A DNA stretch of 64,000 nucleotides, taken from an uncultured Alphaproteobacteria bacterium (GTDB lineage: Bacteria > Pseudomonadota > Alphaproteobacteria > HIMB59 > GCA-002718135). Position numbers and translations under genes: made by a program. Under the pieces are notes generated by a model, which was given only the letters and a program-made list of their open reading frames with translations, was not told the origin of the DNA and ran no database searches. This document shows positions 9,317 through 18,614 of the stretch, piece after piece (the stretch's first letter is position 1; each line of letters starts with the position of its first letter). The DNA is taken from NCBI GenBank assembly GCA_902621855.1, contig CACNNQ010000004.1, forward strand, positions 1 to 64,000, written 5' to 3'.

Positions 9317-9987
9317 TAAATAGTAGCAATTTCTTTTAATCTTTTTTTTTGTTTTGCAAATTTTGGAATCAAAGCTCCTTTCTTTGGATATCCAACAATA
9401 AGTAAAACAAATGGCTTCTCATTATTAGGTCTTTTTAATATTTTATTTAAAAATATCATTGGGCTAGGTGTGTGGGTTAACATTGCTAGGCCTGAAAAAT
9501 GTAAACATGTAATCAAAATTCCTGTAGCAATACCAACAGATTCTTTGACATAATAATTTTTTATTTTTTTATTTTTTGATATGGAAAATTTTTTTTCAAA
9601 AATTGCAATTAAATATGGAGCTTTTTCAATAAATTTTTTGTTTTCATTAGTTCCTAAAGGTACTAAAGCATCTAACCATTCCCTTGGTGCTTTAGATCTA
9701 TAAAATTTCTTCTCTTCATTTTCCGCAGCTATTCTAATTTTTTTTTTCAAAGATTGGTTTTTTATAATTACAAAATGCCAAGGTTGTAAATTTGCACCAT
9801 TTGGTGCTGTACCTGCAGATAAAACTGCATTTTTTATAATATCTATATCAATTTTTTTATTATTAAACTCTCTTACACTTCTCCTTTCTTTTATTTGATT
9901 ATAAAAATTTTTTGAATTTGATTTCATTTCTTTAATAGTTTGGTTTGAAAATTTTAATTCTTCAGTTATGTATTGATTATTATGCAT
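9313..9987 (-). CDS. Nitroreductase-family FMN oxidoreductase
   Basis: The 224-residue protein has the family N-terminal FMN-binding stretch RRSVREF (about residues 35-41) and the AGTAPNGANLQPWHFVII motif (about 67-84), in which N and Q contact flavin. The C-terminal PFVLLIVGYPKKGA stretch is also typical. Members reduce nitroaromatics, quinones or enamides, and some dehalogenate iodotyrosine; the natural substrate here is unknown. Its ATG (complement of 9985-9987) overlaps the ATG of the plus-strand small gene at 9982 in the palindrome ATGCAT. Its end overlaps the phosphoribosyltransferase stop by 4 nt. Confidence 0.9.
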   Translation of the reverse strand: MHNNQYITEELKFSNQTIKEMKSNSKNFYNQIKERRSVREFNNKKIDIDIIKNAVLSAGTAPNGANLQPWHFVIIKNQSLKKKIRIAAENEEKKFYRSKAPREWLDALVPLGTNENKKFIEKAPYLIAIFEKKFSISKNKKIKNYYVKESVGIATGILITCLHFSGLAMLTHTPSPMIFLNKILKRPNNEKPFVLLIVGYPKKGALIPKFAKQKKRLKEIATIY

Positions 9988-10170
9988 TGGTTAGTGATTA
10001 TAATAGGAATATTTTTTATTTCTATAGCTATAAGTAATCCATTTTATAAATTAATAATAAAAAATAGAATTAAATTAAATATATTTTATGAAATTCTAAT
10101 TAGAATATTCATTTTTTTAATCAGTATTATTGTTATATTTTATGGATTATATTTAGAAAGTGTATTTTAA
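9982..10170 (+). CDS. Small two-helix membrane protein, 62 aa
   Basis: I do not recognise this protein. From the ATG at 9982 it begins MHWLVIIIGIFF and has two hydrophobic segments (about residues 2-19 and 37-58) joined by a basic loop, suggesting an inner-membrane hairpin. A TTG at 9973 would add three residues. The start overlaps the divergent nitroreductase start (ATGCAT). The stop overlaps the convergent rhodanese stop by 4 nt, so the gene fills the gap between two minus-strand genes completely. That packing argues that it is a real gene. Confidence 0.55.
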   Translation: MHWLVIIIGIFFISIAISNPFYKLIIKNRIKLNIFYEILIRIFIFLISIIVIFYGLYLESVF

Positions 10171-10499
10171 TATCTTCTAATATCCCTATCTATAAGCGCA
10201 GCCCAAGCATCAATTCCTCCTAATACATTAACACAATGATCGTATCCTTGCGCTTTTAACCATTTGCATACAGCTTGGCTTCTAGTTCCTGTATGACACA
10301 TTACAAAAATATTACTTTTTTTATTTAATTCAGTATGTCTTTGGGCTATTTCTGATAATTTCATGTGAATTGTTCCTTTGATAAATGCATGGTCTCTTTC
10401 CGTATCATCTCTTACATCAATAATTTGTATTTTTTTATTACCCTGTCTTAATTCGTTGAGTTGATGAACCGTAATTTCACTACTATTGTATAACTCCAT
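10167..10499 (-). CDS. Single-domain rhodanese-like sulfurtransferase
   Basis: The 110-residue protein is one rhodanese domain. The CH2A-type IIDVRDDTERDHAFIKGTIHM stretch opens it, the active-site loop is CHTGTRS with catalytic C68, and the C-terminal GGIDAW motif is present. It resembles GlpE or MoeB-linked rhodaneses, which move sulfane sulfur to thiols or proteins in the cytoplasm. It has no signal peptide. The 115-nt upstream spacer is the likely promoter region, shared with the divergent gene at 10615. The acceptor is unknown. Confidence 0.9.
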   Translation of the reverse strand: MELYNSSEITVHQLNELRQGNKKIQIIDVRDDTERDHAFIKGTIHMKLSEIAQRHTELNKKSNIFVMCHTGTRSQAVCKWLKAQGYDHCVNVLGGIDAWAALIDRDIRRY

Positions 10500-10614
10500 A
10501 TGATTATTCTACATGTTTTAAAAAAATATATCTAGTATTTTAATGCAACAACCTGTAGACGATTTCTTGTATTATTAATTAAATAATATTTTATAAAAAT
10601 TTTAAGGGCATGTA

Positions 10615-10914
10615 ATGACAAAAAAAATAACTTTTTCTGCTTTTGGCAGAGACTCTTATTATCATAGAGATTGGTTCAAAAAAAATGGTTTTAAATTTGA
10701 TAGAAGTTCAAAAAAATGGACTGTAGTAAATCTTAATATAGAAAATGCAGAAGAATTTGGAAGCTATTGCAGAAAATATGGCCTAACATTTGAGAGATCT
10801 GATAGGATGATTACTGAGTTTGATTACGCTGATTATCTATGGGATGGTCGACGTGAAGAATTTATGAAAGAATCTAAATCCATTCCTATACCTCAGCCTA
10901 AAAACAAAATATAA
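10615..10914 (+). CDS. Hypothetical 99-aa protein
   Basis: I do not recognise this protein with confidence. It is small, soluble and basic. The central pattern (WFKKNGFKFDRSSKKWTV, about residues 20-37) resembles the GA-x-W-x5-K-x-W modules of DUF5710-type domains, in which a short element is rewritten as an aromatic-rich beta hairpin; this is a weak resemblance and not an assignment. A good ribosome-binding site (AAGGG, 10605-10609) precedes the ATG. The EamA gene starts 3 nt after the stop, so the two are probably cotranscribed. Confidence 0.7.
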   Translation: MTKKITFSAFGRDSYYHRDWFKKNGFKFDRSSKKWTVVNLNIENAEEFGSYCRKYGLTFERSDRMITEFDYADYLWDGRREEFMKESKSIPIPQPKNKI

Positions 10915-10917
10915 TTT

Positions 10918-11835
10918 TTGAAAAAACCAAATATAGTAAATAATTTTATTTTACTTCTCATATTATCAGCAATATGGGGTTCAGCTTTTTTTGCTATAAA
11001 AGTAGGACTAGAGAGCTTTTCTCCGGTAACTGTAGCATCTTTAAGGCTAATAATAGCATCTTTTTTTTTATTATTTTTTTTTTATATATCAAAAAAAACA
11101 ATTAAATTTAGCAAGAAGATTTTAATCTTATTAATTATAATAGGTATAGTAGGAAATTTTATTCCCTTCTACCTTATAAGTTGGGCTGAACAATTTATAC
11201 CATCATCAACTGCAGGAATGTTAATGGCCATTGGTCCTATAGTCACATTATTAATGTCTCATTTTTTAACTAATAATGATAAATTTACAATTAACAAACT
11301 TTTATCTGTAATTGTTGGATTAATTGGTGTTCTATTAATCTTTAATATTAATACATTTCAGTCTTTAAAAATTACAACTCAAATCGATTTGTTTGCAAAA
11401 TTTTTGGTAATACTAGCTGCGTTTGGGTATATGTTTTCTAATATTTTAGCATATGAAAAATTAAAAAATATAGATTCATTCTCAATCACAACCTTTGCTA
11501 CAACTTTTGGAGCAATTTTTTCTATTCCATTTCTTTTTTTAGATTTTACAATAAATAATTTCGAGATTAATTTTCATTTGAATTCTTTTTATGCCGTCCT
11601 ATATTTAGGAATATTTCCTACAGCAATTGCTTTTCAATTTAGATATTATATTACTAAAACATCAGGACCTGTATTTTTATCCTACGTTGCTTATTTAATA
11701 CCAGTTTTTGCTGTTATATGGGGCTATTTCCTACTCTCGGAAAAAATCAATTATTCTTCGTTATTGGGGATATCCTTGATTTTATTAGGTGTATATTTTG
11801 GTCAGCAAAAGAAATTAGTGAGAAAAATATCCTAA
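10918..11835 (+). CDS. EamA/DMT-family transporter (2 of 4)
   Basis: The 305-residue protein has about ten hydrophobic segments in two EamA repeats. The N-terminal repeat has the classic AIWGSAFFAIKVGL signature and the SWAEQFIPSSTAGMLMAIGP stretch. The second repeat has TKTSGPVFLSYVAYLIPVFAV and ends with a basic tail. This puts it in the RhaT/YdcZ-like drug/metabolite exporter group; the substrate is unknown. The start is a TTG at 10918, 3 nt after the upstream stop, and is supported by the conserved N-terminal helix. It is more classically EamA-like than the copy at 2338. Confidence 0.9.
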   Translation: MKKPNIVNNFILLLILSAIWGSAFFAIKVGLESFSPVTVASLRLIIASFFLLFFFYISKKTIKFSKKILILLIIIGIVGNFIPFYLISWAEQFIPSSTAGMLMAIGPIVTLLMSHFLTNNDKFTINKLLSVIVGLIGVLLIFNINTFQSLKITTQIDLFAKFLVILAAFGYMFSNILAYEKLKNIDSFSITTFATTFGAIFSIPFLFLDFTINNFEINFHLNSFYAVLYLGIFPTAIAFQFRYYITKTSGPVFLSYVAYLIPVFAVIWGYFLLSEKINYSSLLGISLILLGVYFGQQKKLVRKIS

Positions 11836-11901
11836 AAAAACATAAAGTATTATCAAAACAGCAACAAATACTGATACATTTTTAAAATTAAAATATTTCA
11901 T
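11815..11901 (-). CDS. Possible tiny one-helix membrane ORF, 28 aa
   Basis: A 28-codon minus-strand frame lies in the spacer between the EamA gene and trpB, overlapping the EamA 3' end by 21 nt. It encodes a short polar N-terminus and one strongly hydrophobic segment (about residues 9-25). There is no good ribosome-binding site. In AT-rich DNA such frames arise by chance, so this is only a candidate. Confidence 0.2.
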   Translation of the reverse strand: MKYFNFKNVSVFVAVLIILYVFLGYFSH

Positions 11902-11945
11902 TAGATATTGTAATTTATCATTTTTTAGTCCAATATACTCTTATT

Positions 11946-13310
11946 ATGACCGACTCAATTAAATATTTATTAGAAGAAAATAAAGCACCAAAGTTTTGGT
12001 ATAATATTAATGCTGACTTACCAAGTCCACCACCACCACCATTACACCCAGGAACTAAACAACCAGCTGGTCCTGATGATTTTGCACCTTTATTTCCAAT
12101 GAGTTTAATTATGCAAGAAGTTTCCACTGAAAGAGAAATTGAAATTCCTGAACCAGTTAGAGAAGTATATAAACAATGGAGACCCTCTCCGTTATTTAGA
12201 GCCAAAAGATTAGAAAAGCATTTAGATACACCTGCTAAAATTTATTATAAATATGAAGGTGTTAGTCCTACTGGTAGCCACAAACCGAATACTGCAGTTC
12301 CACAAGCATTTTTTAATAAAGAGGAAGGAATTAGTAAAATATTTACTGAAACGGGAGCAGGTCAATGGGGAAGTTCATTAGCTTTTGCAGGTCAGATCTT
12401 TGGTATAGATATTGAGGTTTTCATGGTTAAGGTTAGTTTTGATCATAAACCTTATAGAAAATTAATGATGCAAACATTTGGCGCCAATTGCCATGCTAGT
12501 CCATCTAAATTAACTGATTTTGGAAATAAGTTATTATCAGAAAATCCTGATAACCCCGGTAGTTTGGGTATAGCTATATCAGAGGCAATAGAAGCAACAG
12601 TTAAAAGTGGAGGTAAAGCAAAATACTCTCTTGGAAGTGTCTTAGGACATGTTTTAATGCATCAAACTATAAATGGTAATGAAGCTATTATGCAAATGGA
12701 GATGGCTGGAGACTATCCTGATATAATTGTTGGCTGTACGGGTGGGGGTAGTAATCTCTCTGGATTAATGTTTCCATTTTTAGGACAACAATTAAGAGGT
12801 GATCAAAAAATTGATATAATTGGTTGTGAGCCTGCATCATGTCCTTCATTTACAAAGGGTAAGTATGCTTATGATCATGGTGATATGGCAAAAATGACAC
12901 CATTAATTAAAATGCATACTCTTGGATCTGATTTCTTACCGCCGGCTAATCACTCTGGAGGATTAAGATACCATGGTATGTCTTATCATTTAAGCCATTT
13001 ATATGAGTTAGGTCTGATGAGAGCAAAGGCTTATGGTCAAAAAGATTGTTTTGAAGCTGGTTTAACTTTTGCAAAACAAGAAGGAATTATTCCTGCTCCT
13101 GAAGGAAATCATGCAATCAAAGGTGCTATTGATGCAGCTTTAGAATGTAAAGAAAAAGGTGAGTCAAAAACTATTCTCTTTAATTTATGTGGTCATGGAT
13201 ATTTTGATATGTCAGCTTATGATGATTATCTTAATGGATCAATGGCTGATGATGTTATTGATGATGATGGAATAGGTAAATCTATTTCTCAAATACCAGA
13301 AGTAGCGTAA
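11946..13310 (+). CDS. trpB: TrpB2-type tryptophan synthase beta chain-like PLP enzyme
   Basis: The 454-residue length and the N-terminal proline-rich SPPPPPLHPGT segment mark the TrpB2 branch rather than classic TrpB (about 400 aa). The PLP lysine is K113 in GSHKPNTA. The TETGAGQWG motif and the phosphate-binding CTGGGSNLSG loop are intact. The family makes tryptophan from indole and serine; TrpB2 often acts without TrpA, either salvaging indole or with another activity such as serine deamination. No trpA is nearby. The serine-biosynthesis genes start 46 nt downstream, which fits an enzyme that uses serine. The ATG follows TCTTATT with no clear ribosome-binding site. Confidence 0.92.
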   Translation: MTDSIKYLLEENKAPKFWYNINADLPSPPPPPLHPGTKQPAGPDDFAPLFPMSLIMQEVSTEREIEIPEPVREVYKQWRPSPLFRAKRLEKHLDTPAKIYYKYEGVSPTGSHKPNTAVPQAFFNKEEGISKIFTETGAGQWGSSLAFAGQIFGIDIEVFMVKVSFDHKPYRKLMMQTFGANCHASPSKLTDFGNKLLSENPDNPGSLGIAISEAIEATVKSGGKAKYSLGSVLGHVLMHQTINGNEAIMQMEMAGDYPDIIVGCTGGGSNLSGLMFPFLGQQLRGDQKIDIIGCEPASCPSFTKGKYAYDHGDMAKMTPLIKMHTLGSDFLPPANHSGGLRYHGMSYHLSHLYELGLMRAKAYGQKDCFEAGLTFAKQEGIIPAPEGNHAIKGAIDAALECKEKGESKTILFNLCGHGYFDMSAYDDYLNGSMADDVIDDDGIGKSISQIPEVA

Positions 13311-13356
13311 TTTAAGTTTAAATTTTTTTTTATTTAATTAAAGGTGTCTTTTTATT

Positions 13357-14574
13357 ATGGTTGAAATTAAACCTTTTAAAGGAACACGTCCTTATAACGA
13401 AGATGCAAAAAATATAATTGCCCCTTCTACTGATCATTTAAGTATTGAAAATATAGAAATATTTAAAAAAAATAATTATTGGAATTATTTAAAAATTTTG
13501 AATCCCGTTGGACAATTAAAAGAAGCAGATACTCTTTTCGAAGCAAAATCGCATTTTAAGGAAATGAAAGAAAATGATGTAATTAAAAAAGATCAAGAAT
13601 TATTTTATTATATTTATCAAATTGAATTTCAAGGTCATACTCAACTAGGATTTTTATCTCTTTCTAAAATATCAGATTTTGTAGATGAAAAAATTAAAGC
13701 ACATGAAAAAATATACGAGAAAAGGATGAGGGAAAGAGCAGAACAAATGTTAAATATAAAAACACAAATTGGTCCTATCTATGTATTTTATAAAAAAAAT
13801 AATAAGATAAAAGATTTGTTATCCTCTATAATATTAAATACCCCAGACTATGATTTTGAAAGCTTCGATAAATCTATTCATAAACTATGGTGTATTTCTG
13901 ATCAAACTTTTATAAAAAATTTATCTTCTCTTTTTATAAATGAAGTAGATAATTTTTATATTGCAGATGGACATCATAGAATGGGTGCAATGAAAATTAT
14001 TGGAGAATTAAATTATAATAAAAATATTTTACAGGAAGATTTTATGATAGCAGCGTTTCCAAGTGATGAAGCTAAAATATTTGACTATAATAGAGTTGTT
14101 AAAGATTTAAATGGTTTAAGTGAAGAAAAGTTTTTAGAAATTCTTTCTGAAAACTTTGAAATCAAAAATGAAAAAATTCCTTTCAAACCTCAATCAAATA
14201 AACAATTTGGAATGTATCATGAAAAAAAATGGTATTCATTGCATTTTAAAACTGAACTAAAAACTGATAATTTTGTTGATACACTAGATATTAATATTTT
14301 AAATAATTTCGTTTTCAAAAAACATTTAAATATTTCTGATGTTAATAATGATGAAAGAATAAGATTTATTGCCGGATGCCATGGTTTGAAAGCTTTAGAA
14401 AAAAAAGTTGATGAAAATAATGATAGTGTGGCATTTTCTATCTTCCCATCTTCAATAAGTGATGTTATTAAAGTCGCTAATAAAAATTTGACCATGCCTC
14501 CTAAATCAACGTGGTTCGACCCAAAACCTTTAGATGGCTTAGTAGTCTACGAGTTTGAAAAAGTATATGAATAA
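13357..14574 (+). CDS. DUF1015 family protein linked to serine biosynthesis
   Basis: The 405-residue protein begins with IKPFKGTRPY, the usual DUF1015 N-terminus, and carries the family's ADGHHRMGAM motif at about residues 203-212. The C-terminal stretch has MPPKSTWFDPKP, also conserved in the family. It is the first gene of DUF1015-serC-serA, with 8-nt overlaps at both following junctions. DUF1015 has no established enzyme activity that I know of. Its DGHHR motif resembles those of ParB-like nucleotide-using enzymes such as the SerK/SbnI serine kinases, so a role in making or using phosphoserine is an inference. The start follows AAGGTGTC at 13341-13348. Confidence 0.9.
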   Translation: MVEIKPFKGTRPYNEDAKNIIAPSTDHLSIENIEIFKKNNYWNYLKILNPVGQLKEADTLFEAKSHFKEMKENDVIKKDQELFYYIYQIEFQGHTQLGFLSLSKISDFVDEKIKAHEKIYEKRMRERAEQMLNIKTQIGPIYVFYKKNNKIKDLLSSIILNTPDYDFESFDKSIHKLWCISDQTFIKNLSSLFINEVDNFYIADGHHRMGAMKIIGELNYNKNILQEDFMIAAFPSDEAKIFDYNRVVKDLNGLSEEKFLEILSENFEIKNEKIPFKPQSNKQFGMYHEKKWYSLHFKTELKTDNFVDTLDINILNNFVFKKHLNISDVNNDERIRFIAGCHGLKALEKKVDENNDSVAFSIFPSSISDVIKVANKNLTMPPKSTWFDPKPLDGLVVYEFEKVYE

Positions 14575-15730
14575 ACCTAATACTAAACCTAATAACCCAA
14601 ATTTTTCAAGTGGACCAACCTCAAAAAGACCAGGGTGGGACATATCCGTTTTGAGTAATGCTTTAACTGGGAGATCTCATAGATCTGTTGAATGTAAAGC
14701 AAGACTAAAAGAAGCAATAGATAAATCTAAAGATATTCTAAAATTACCTGATGATTATTTATTGGGTATAATGCCTGGATCAAATACTGGTGCTTTAGAA
14801 GCTGCTATGTGGTGCCTATTAGGTAAAACGGGTGTCGATATTCTTGCATGGGAAAATTTTGGTAAAGATTGGGTAATCGATGCAATTAGTGAATTAAAAT
14901 TAGATAATTTAAATATTCATGAAGAAGATTATGGTAAACTACCTGATCTTAGCAAAGTTAATTTTGACAATGATGTTATTTTTACTTGGAATGGAACAAC
15001 ATCAGGTGTCAAAGTTCCTAATGGAGATTGGATACCTGATGATAGAAAAGGCCTAACCATTTGTGATGCTACTTCAGCAATCTTTGGTATGCCTATAGAT
15101 TATAACAAATGTGATGTTATAACTTGGTCTTGGCAAAAAATACTTGGAGGAGAGGCCGCTCATGGAATGATTGCAATTTCTCCACGCGTCGTAGAAAGAT
15201 TAGAGAGTTTTACGCCTAGTTGGCCTGTACCTAAATTATTTCGATTAGCTGAAAAACAAAAGTTAATAAAAGGTATTTTTGAAGGAAACACAATAAATAC
15301 ACCGTCAATGATATGTGTTGAAGATATCATTGATTCATTAAATTGGGTCTCTTCTCAAGGAGGGTTAAATTCATTAATTTCTAAATCTCAGAATTCTTTA
15401 CAAAAAATTAGAGAATGGATTAATGAGAGAGATTGGGTCACTTTTTTATCTGAAATTAAAGATGATAATTATATCTCAAACACTGGAATAACATTTAAAA
15501 TTATTGAAGATTGGTTTACTAATAAAGATGAAAGTGGTCAAAGAGCTGTAATGGCTGATATTTGCAAGTTGCTTTCTGAAAATAATGTTGGATTTGATTG
15601 TAATGGATATCCAAAAGCACCACCTTCTTTTAGAATATGGGCTGGAGGAACGGTTCAAACTTCAGATGTAGAATTAGTTTTACCTTGGATTGATTGGGCC
15701 TATTCAGAGATTAAATCAAAACATGCCTAA
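14567..15730 (+). CDS. serC: Phosphoserine aminotransferase
   Basis: The enzyme converts 3-phosphohydroxypyruvate plus glutamate to phosphoserine. It has the N-terminal NFSSGPTSKRPGW motif, the substrate-binding SHRS segment, the GSNTGALEAAMW cofactor loop and the PLP lysine in WSWQKILGG. It belongs to the alphaproteobacterial/archaeal SerC branch of about 380-390 aa. I choose the ATG at 14567 (387 residues), which overlaps the DUF1015 stop by 8 nt (ATGAATAA); an upstream TTG at 14555 is possible but less likely. serA follows with another 8-nt overlap. Confidence 0.95.
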   Translation: MNKPNTKPNNPNFSSGPTSKRPGWDISVLSNALTGRSHRSVECKARLKEAIDKSKDILKLPDDYLLGIMPGSNTGALEAAMWCLLGKTGVDILAWENFGKDWVIDAISELKLDNLNIHEEDYGKLPDLSKVNFDNDVIFTWNGTTSGVKVPNGDWIPDDRKGLTICDATSAIFGMPIDYNKCDVITWSWQKILGGEAAHGMIAISPRVVERLESFTPSWPVPKLFRLAEKQKLIKGIFEGNTINTPSMICVEDIIDSLNWVSSQGGLNSLISKSQNSLQKIREWINERDWVTFLSEIKDDNYISNTGITFKIIEDWFTNKDESGQRAVMADICKLLSENNVGFDCNGYPKAPPSFRIWAGGTVQTSDVELVLPWIDWAYSEIKSKHA

Positions 15731-16661
15731 AGTACTAATATCAGATTCACTAGATAATATTGCATCTGAAATTTTAATAAAGAATAACATTTCTGTTGAT
15801 ACAAAAACAAACTTACCTCCTGAAGAATTAAAAAAAATAATTGATAACTATGATGGTTTAATTATTCGTTCTGCAACTAAAGTTCGAAAAGATTTAATTG
15901 ATTCTCTTTCAAATTTAAAAATTATCGGTAGGGCAGGAGCAGGAGTAGATAATGTTGATGTGGAAGCTGCTAAAAATAGAAACATTATCGTAATGAATAC
16001 TCCAGGAGGAAATACAAATGCTACAGCAGAACACACTATTGGTTTAATTTTTGCATTGCAAAGAAAAATTACTGTTGCCAATGAGACAACTCATAAGGGT
16101 CTTTGGGAAAAAAAGAAATTAAAAGGAAATGAAATTAAAGGAAAGAAAATTGGTATTATAGGTTTTGGTAATGTAGGTAAAAAAGTTGCAGAATTATCTA
16201 ATGTATTGGGAATGCACGTTTCAATAGTTTCTTCATACTTTGAGACAATTAAGGATAGCTTTCCTGAATATAATTCTTGTTCTATCGATGAGATTATTAA
16301 AGATTCAGATATAATTTCTTTTCATTGTAAACCCAATAAAGATGGCAACCCGATTATGAATAAAAATCATCTATTACTAATGAAAAAAAATTGCATAATT
16401 ATTAATACCGCAAGAGGTAACTTAGTTGATGAAAATGATCTTAAAAATGCTCTAGAAAAAAAAGAAATCAAAGGCGCTGCATTAGATGTTTTTAAAAATG
16501 AGCCTTTAGAAGAAAGTGGGTTTTATAATTTAGATAATATAATTTTAACCCCACATATTGCTGCCTCTACTGATGAAGCACAAATAGTTGTAGCAGAAAT
16601 GGTTGCTAAACAGTTTGTTGAATTTTTTAATAATAATAAAATTATAAATTCAGTTACTTAA
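15723..16661 (+). CDS. serA: D-3-phosphoglycerate dehydrogenase, short form without ACT domain
   Basis: The 312-residue enzyme oxidises 3-phosphoglycerate to start serine synthesis. It has the NAD fold motif GIIGFGNVGKKVA, the catalytic Arg in NTARGNLVDE, the Glu in FKNEPLE and the His in LTPHIAAST. It ends straight after the catalytic core, so the ASB and ACT regulatory domains of long SerA proteins are missing; allosteric serine inhibition through ACT is therefore not expected. The ATG at 15723 overlaps serC by 8 nt (ATGCCTAA). Its 3' end overlaps htpG by 8 nt on the other strand. Another 2-hydroxyacid dehydrogenase activity is possible but the neighbours favour SerA. Confidence 0.92.
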   Translation: MPKVLISDSLDNIASEILIKNNISVDTKTNLPPEELKKIIDNYDGLIIRSATKVRKDLIDSLSNLKIIGRAGAGVDNVDVEAAKNRNIIVMNTPGGNTNATAEHTIGLIFALQRKITVANETTHKGLWEKKKLKGNEIKGKKIGIIGFGNVGKKVAELSNVLGMHVSIVSSYFETIKDSFPEYNSCSIDEIIKDSDIISFHCKPNKDGNPIMNKNHLLLMKKNCIIINTARGNLVDENDLKNALEKKEIKGAALDVFKNEPLEESGFYNLDNIILTPHIAASTDEAQIVVAEMVAKQFVEFFNNNKIINSVT

Positions 16662-18513
16662 TAAAAATTTCAGTTAAATTTTCTAAGTAAGCAGATGGAT
16701 TTGAAAGAATGTTACCATCCAATATATTAGCTTGATCTAAAATTAAATTAGAAGCTTTTTTATGGTCAATTTTTGTTAAATTTTGAGATAAATTTACAAT
16801 CATCGGATGGTTTGGATTAATTTCTAGTATTTTTTTTGAAACAGGTGTTTTTTGATTATGCATTTTCATTAGTTTTTCCATATTTATATCCATCCCAGAT
16901 TCTTCAGCTACAAGCAGAATTGGGCTTTTGGTTAATCTCTTAGATACAATAACATCAGAAATAGTCTCTTTAAGCTCTGTTTTAAGTATGTTAATTAAAT
17001 CATTGATTTTACTATCTATTTCTTTTTTATCTTCATCTTTCTTACTTGATTTTTCTCCAACTTTTGAAACATCAACCTTACCTTTGGTTATTGATTTAAA
17101 TTCTAAATCTTTAAATTTATTTACATTTTGTATCCAAAACTCATCTACTGCATCAACCATAAACAAAACTGGTATCTTTTTATCAGTGAAAACTTCTAAT
17201 TGAGGGGAGTTTTTAATATGGTCCTTATCAGTATTAGCAAAATAATAAATTTCTTTCTGATCTTTAGCCATTAATTTAGTATACTCTTCAAGAGATATTT
17301 TTTTATCATTTAAAGAATTTTCAAACCTTAATAGCGGTAGGATTTTTTCATGGTGATCATTATGTTCGTATAACCCTTCTTTTAGAACAGGACCAAAATT
17401 ATTCCAAAATGTCTCAAATTTAACCTTTTCTTTCTTAGCTAGGCTATCAATTTCACTTAAAATTTTATTTGTAATACCTTTTTTTATTTTTGTAATAATA
17501 GGATTATTTTGAAGCATTTCTCTACTAATATTGAGAGATATATCTTGCGAGTCGACTACTCCTGGGATGAAACGAAGCCAATTAGGAATTATGTCTTCGC
17601 AATCATCAGTGATAAAAACTTTTTGAACATATAATTTTATTTTATTTTTCCTGTCTGCATTGAATAAATCCATAGGTTGATTTGTAGGAAAATAAAGTAA
17701 AGCTTTATAACTAATAACACCTTCAGCGTTATAATGAATAGTTTTTAAAGGATCATCAAAATTAAATGAAATATTATTATAAAATTGCTTATAATCTTCT
17801 TCTTTTATATCTTTTTTATCTTTTAGCCATAATGGACTACCTTCATTTATTTTTTCTTCTTTTTCTTTATCGTCAAGGTCCTTTAGATAAATGGGAAAAG
17901 GAATATAATTTGAGTATTTTGTTATAATTGATCTTAAACGAAATGAATCTAAAAATTCATCAGCATCTTTCTTTATATTAAGAGTTATACATGTGCCTCT
18001 TTTATCTTTTTTAGCTTCTTCTATGGTATAGTTTTCTTTTCCATTAGAAGACCAAAGATTTGTTTCTTCATTTTCAGCATCTCTAGAAAGTACTTCAACA
18101 TTATCCGCAACCATATATGAGGAATAAAAACCAACACCAAACTGTCCAATTGCTGAAATATCATTACTTTTTTTATTTTTCATTGCTTCAATAAATTTAC
18201 TAGTTCCTGATCTCGCTATAGTTCCTAAATTATCAATAAGTTCGTTTTTAGACATACCAATTCCATTATCTTCAATTTCAATAATTTTTTTCTTTTTTGA
18301 AACTCTGATATTTATTTTTAAATCCTTTTCATCTTTAAGAAGATTTTTTTTGGACAGTGATTGATATCTTAGTTTTTCGCAGGCATCTGCAGAATTAGAT
18401 ATTAATTCTCTCAAAAATATTTCCCTTTCGCTATAAAGAGAATTGGCAACAAGATCTAAAAGCTTACTGACTTCAGCTTGAAATGTTAAATTTTCTTTAG
18501 TTTTTTCTGCCAT
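16654..18513 (-). CDS. htpG: Chaperone HtpG (Hsp90)
   Basis: The 619-residue length is normal for bacterial Hsp90. The N-terminal GHKL ATPase domain has the ELISNSADACEKLRY, DNGIGMS and GQFGVGFYSSYMVAD motifs. The middle domain carries LNISREMLQ with the conserved Arg. The C-terminal dimerisation region is present, with a charged linker (about residues 490-510). It is an ATP-dependent cytosolic chaperone that works with DnaK. The 83-nt divergent spacer toward 18597 should hold both promoters; I see no confident heat-shock sigma site there. Confidence 0.97.
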   Translation of the reverse strand: MAEKTKENLTFQAEVSKLLDLVANSLYSEREIFLRELISNSADACEKLRYQSLSKKNLLKDEKDLKINIRVSKKKKIIEIEDNGIGMSKNELIDNLGTIARSGTSKFIEAMKNKKSNDISAIGQFGVGFYSSYMVADNVEVLSRDAENEETNLWSSNGKENYTIEEAKKDKRGTCITLNIKKDADEFLDSFRLRSIITKYSNYIPFPIYLKDLDDKEKEEKINEGSPLWLKDKKDIKEEDYKQFYNNISFNFDDPLKTIHYNAEGVISYKALLYFPTNQPMDLFNADRKNKIKLYVQKVFITDDCEDIIPNWLRFIPGVVDSQDISLNISREMLQNNPIITKIKKGITNKILSEIDSLAKKEKVKFETFWNNFGPVLKEGLYEHNDHHEKILPLLRFENSLNDKKISLEEYTKLMAKDQKEIYYFANTDKDHIKNSPQLEVFTDKKIPVLFMVDAVDEFWIQNVNKFKDLEFKSITKGKVDVSKVGEKSSKKDEDKKEIDSKINDLINILKTELKETISDVIVSKRLTKSPILLVAEESGMDINMEKLMKMHNQKTPVSKKILEINPNHPMIVNLSQNLTKIDHKKASNLILDQANILDGNILSNPSAYLENLTEIFIK

Positions 18514-18614
18514 TTTTGAAATTTAAGCATTCATATCTATAATTCAATAGTAAGCAATAATTTTTTGCCACATTTAAGACTATATAAGTAAAAGTTATGG
18601 TATCTACATTTATA

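Noticed and set aside
11918-12205. Antisense open frame over the start of trpB
   Set aside because: It follows the codon periodicity of trpB and encodes Gly/Pro-rich low-complexity sequence from the Pro-rich part; no ribosome-binding site and no family match.
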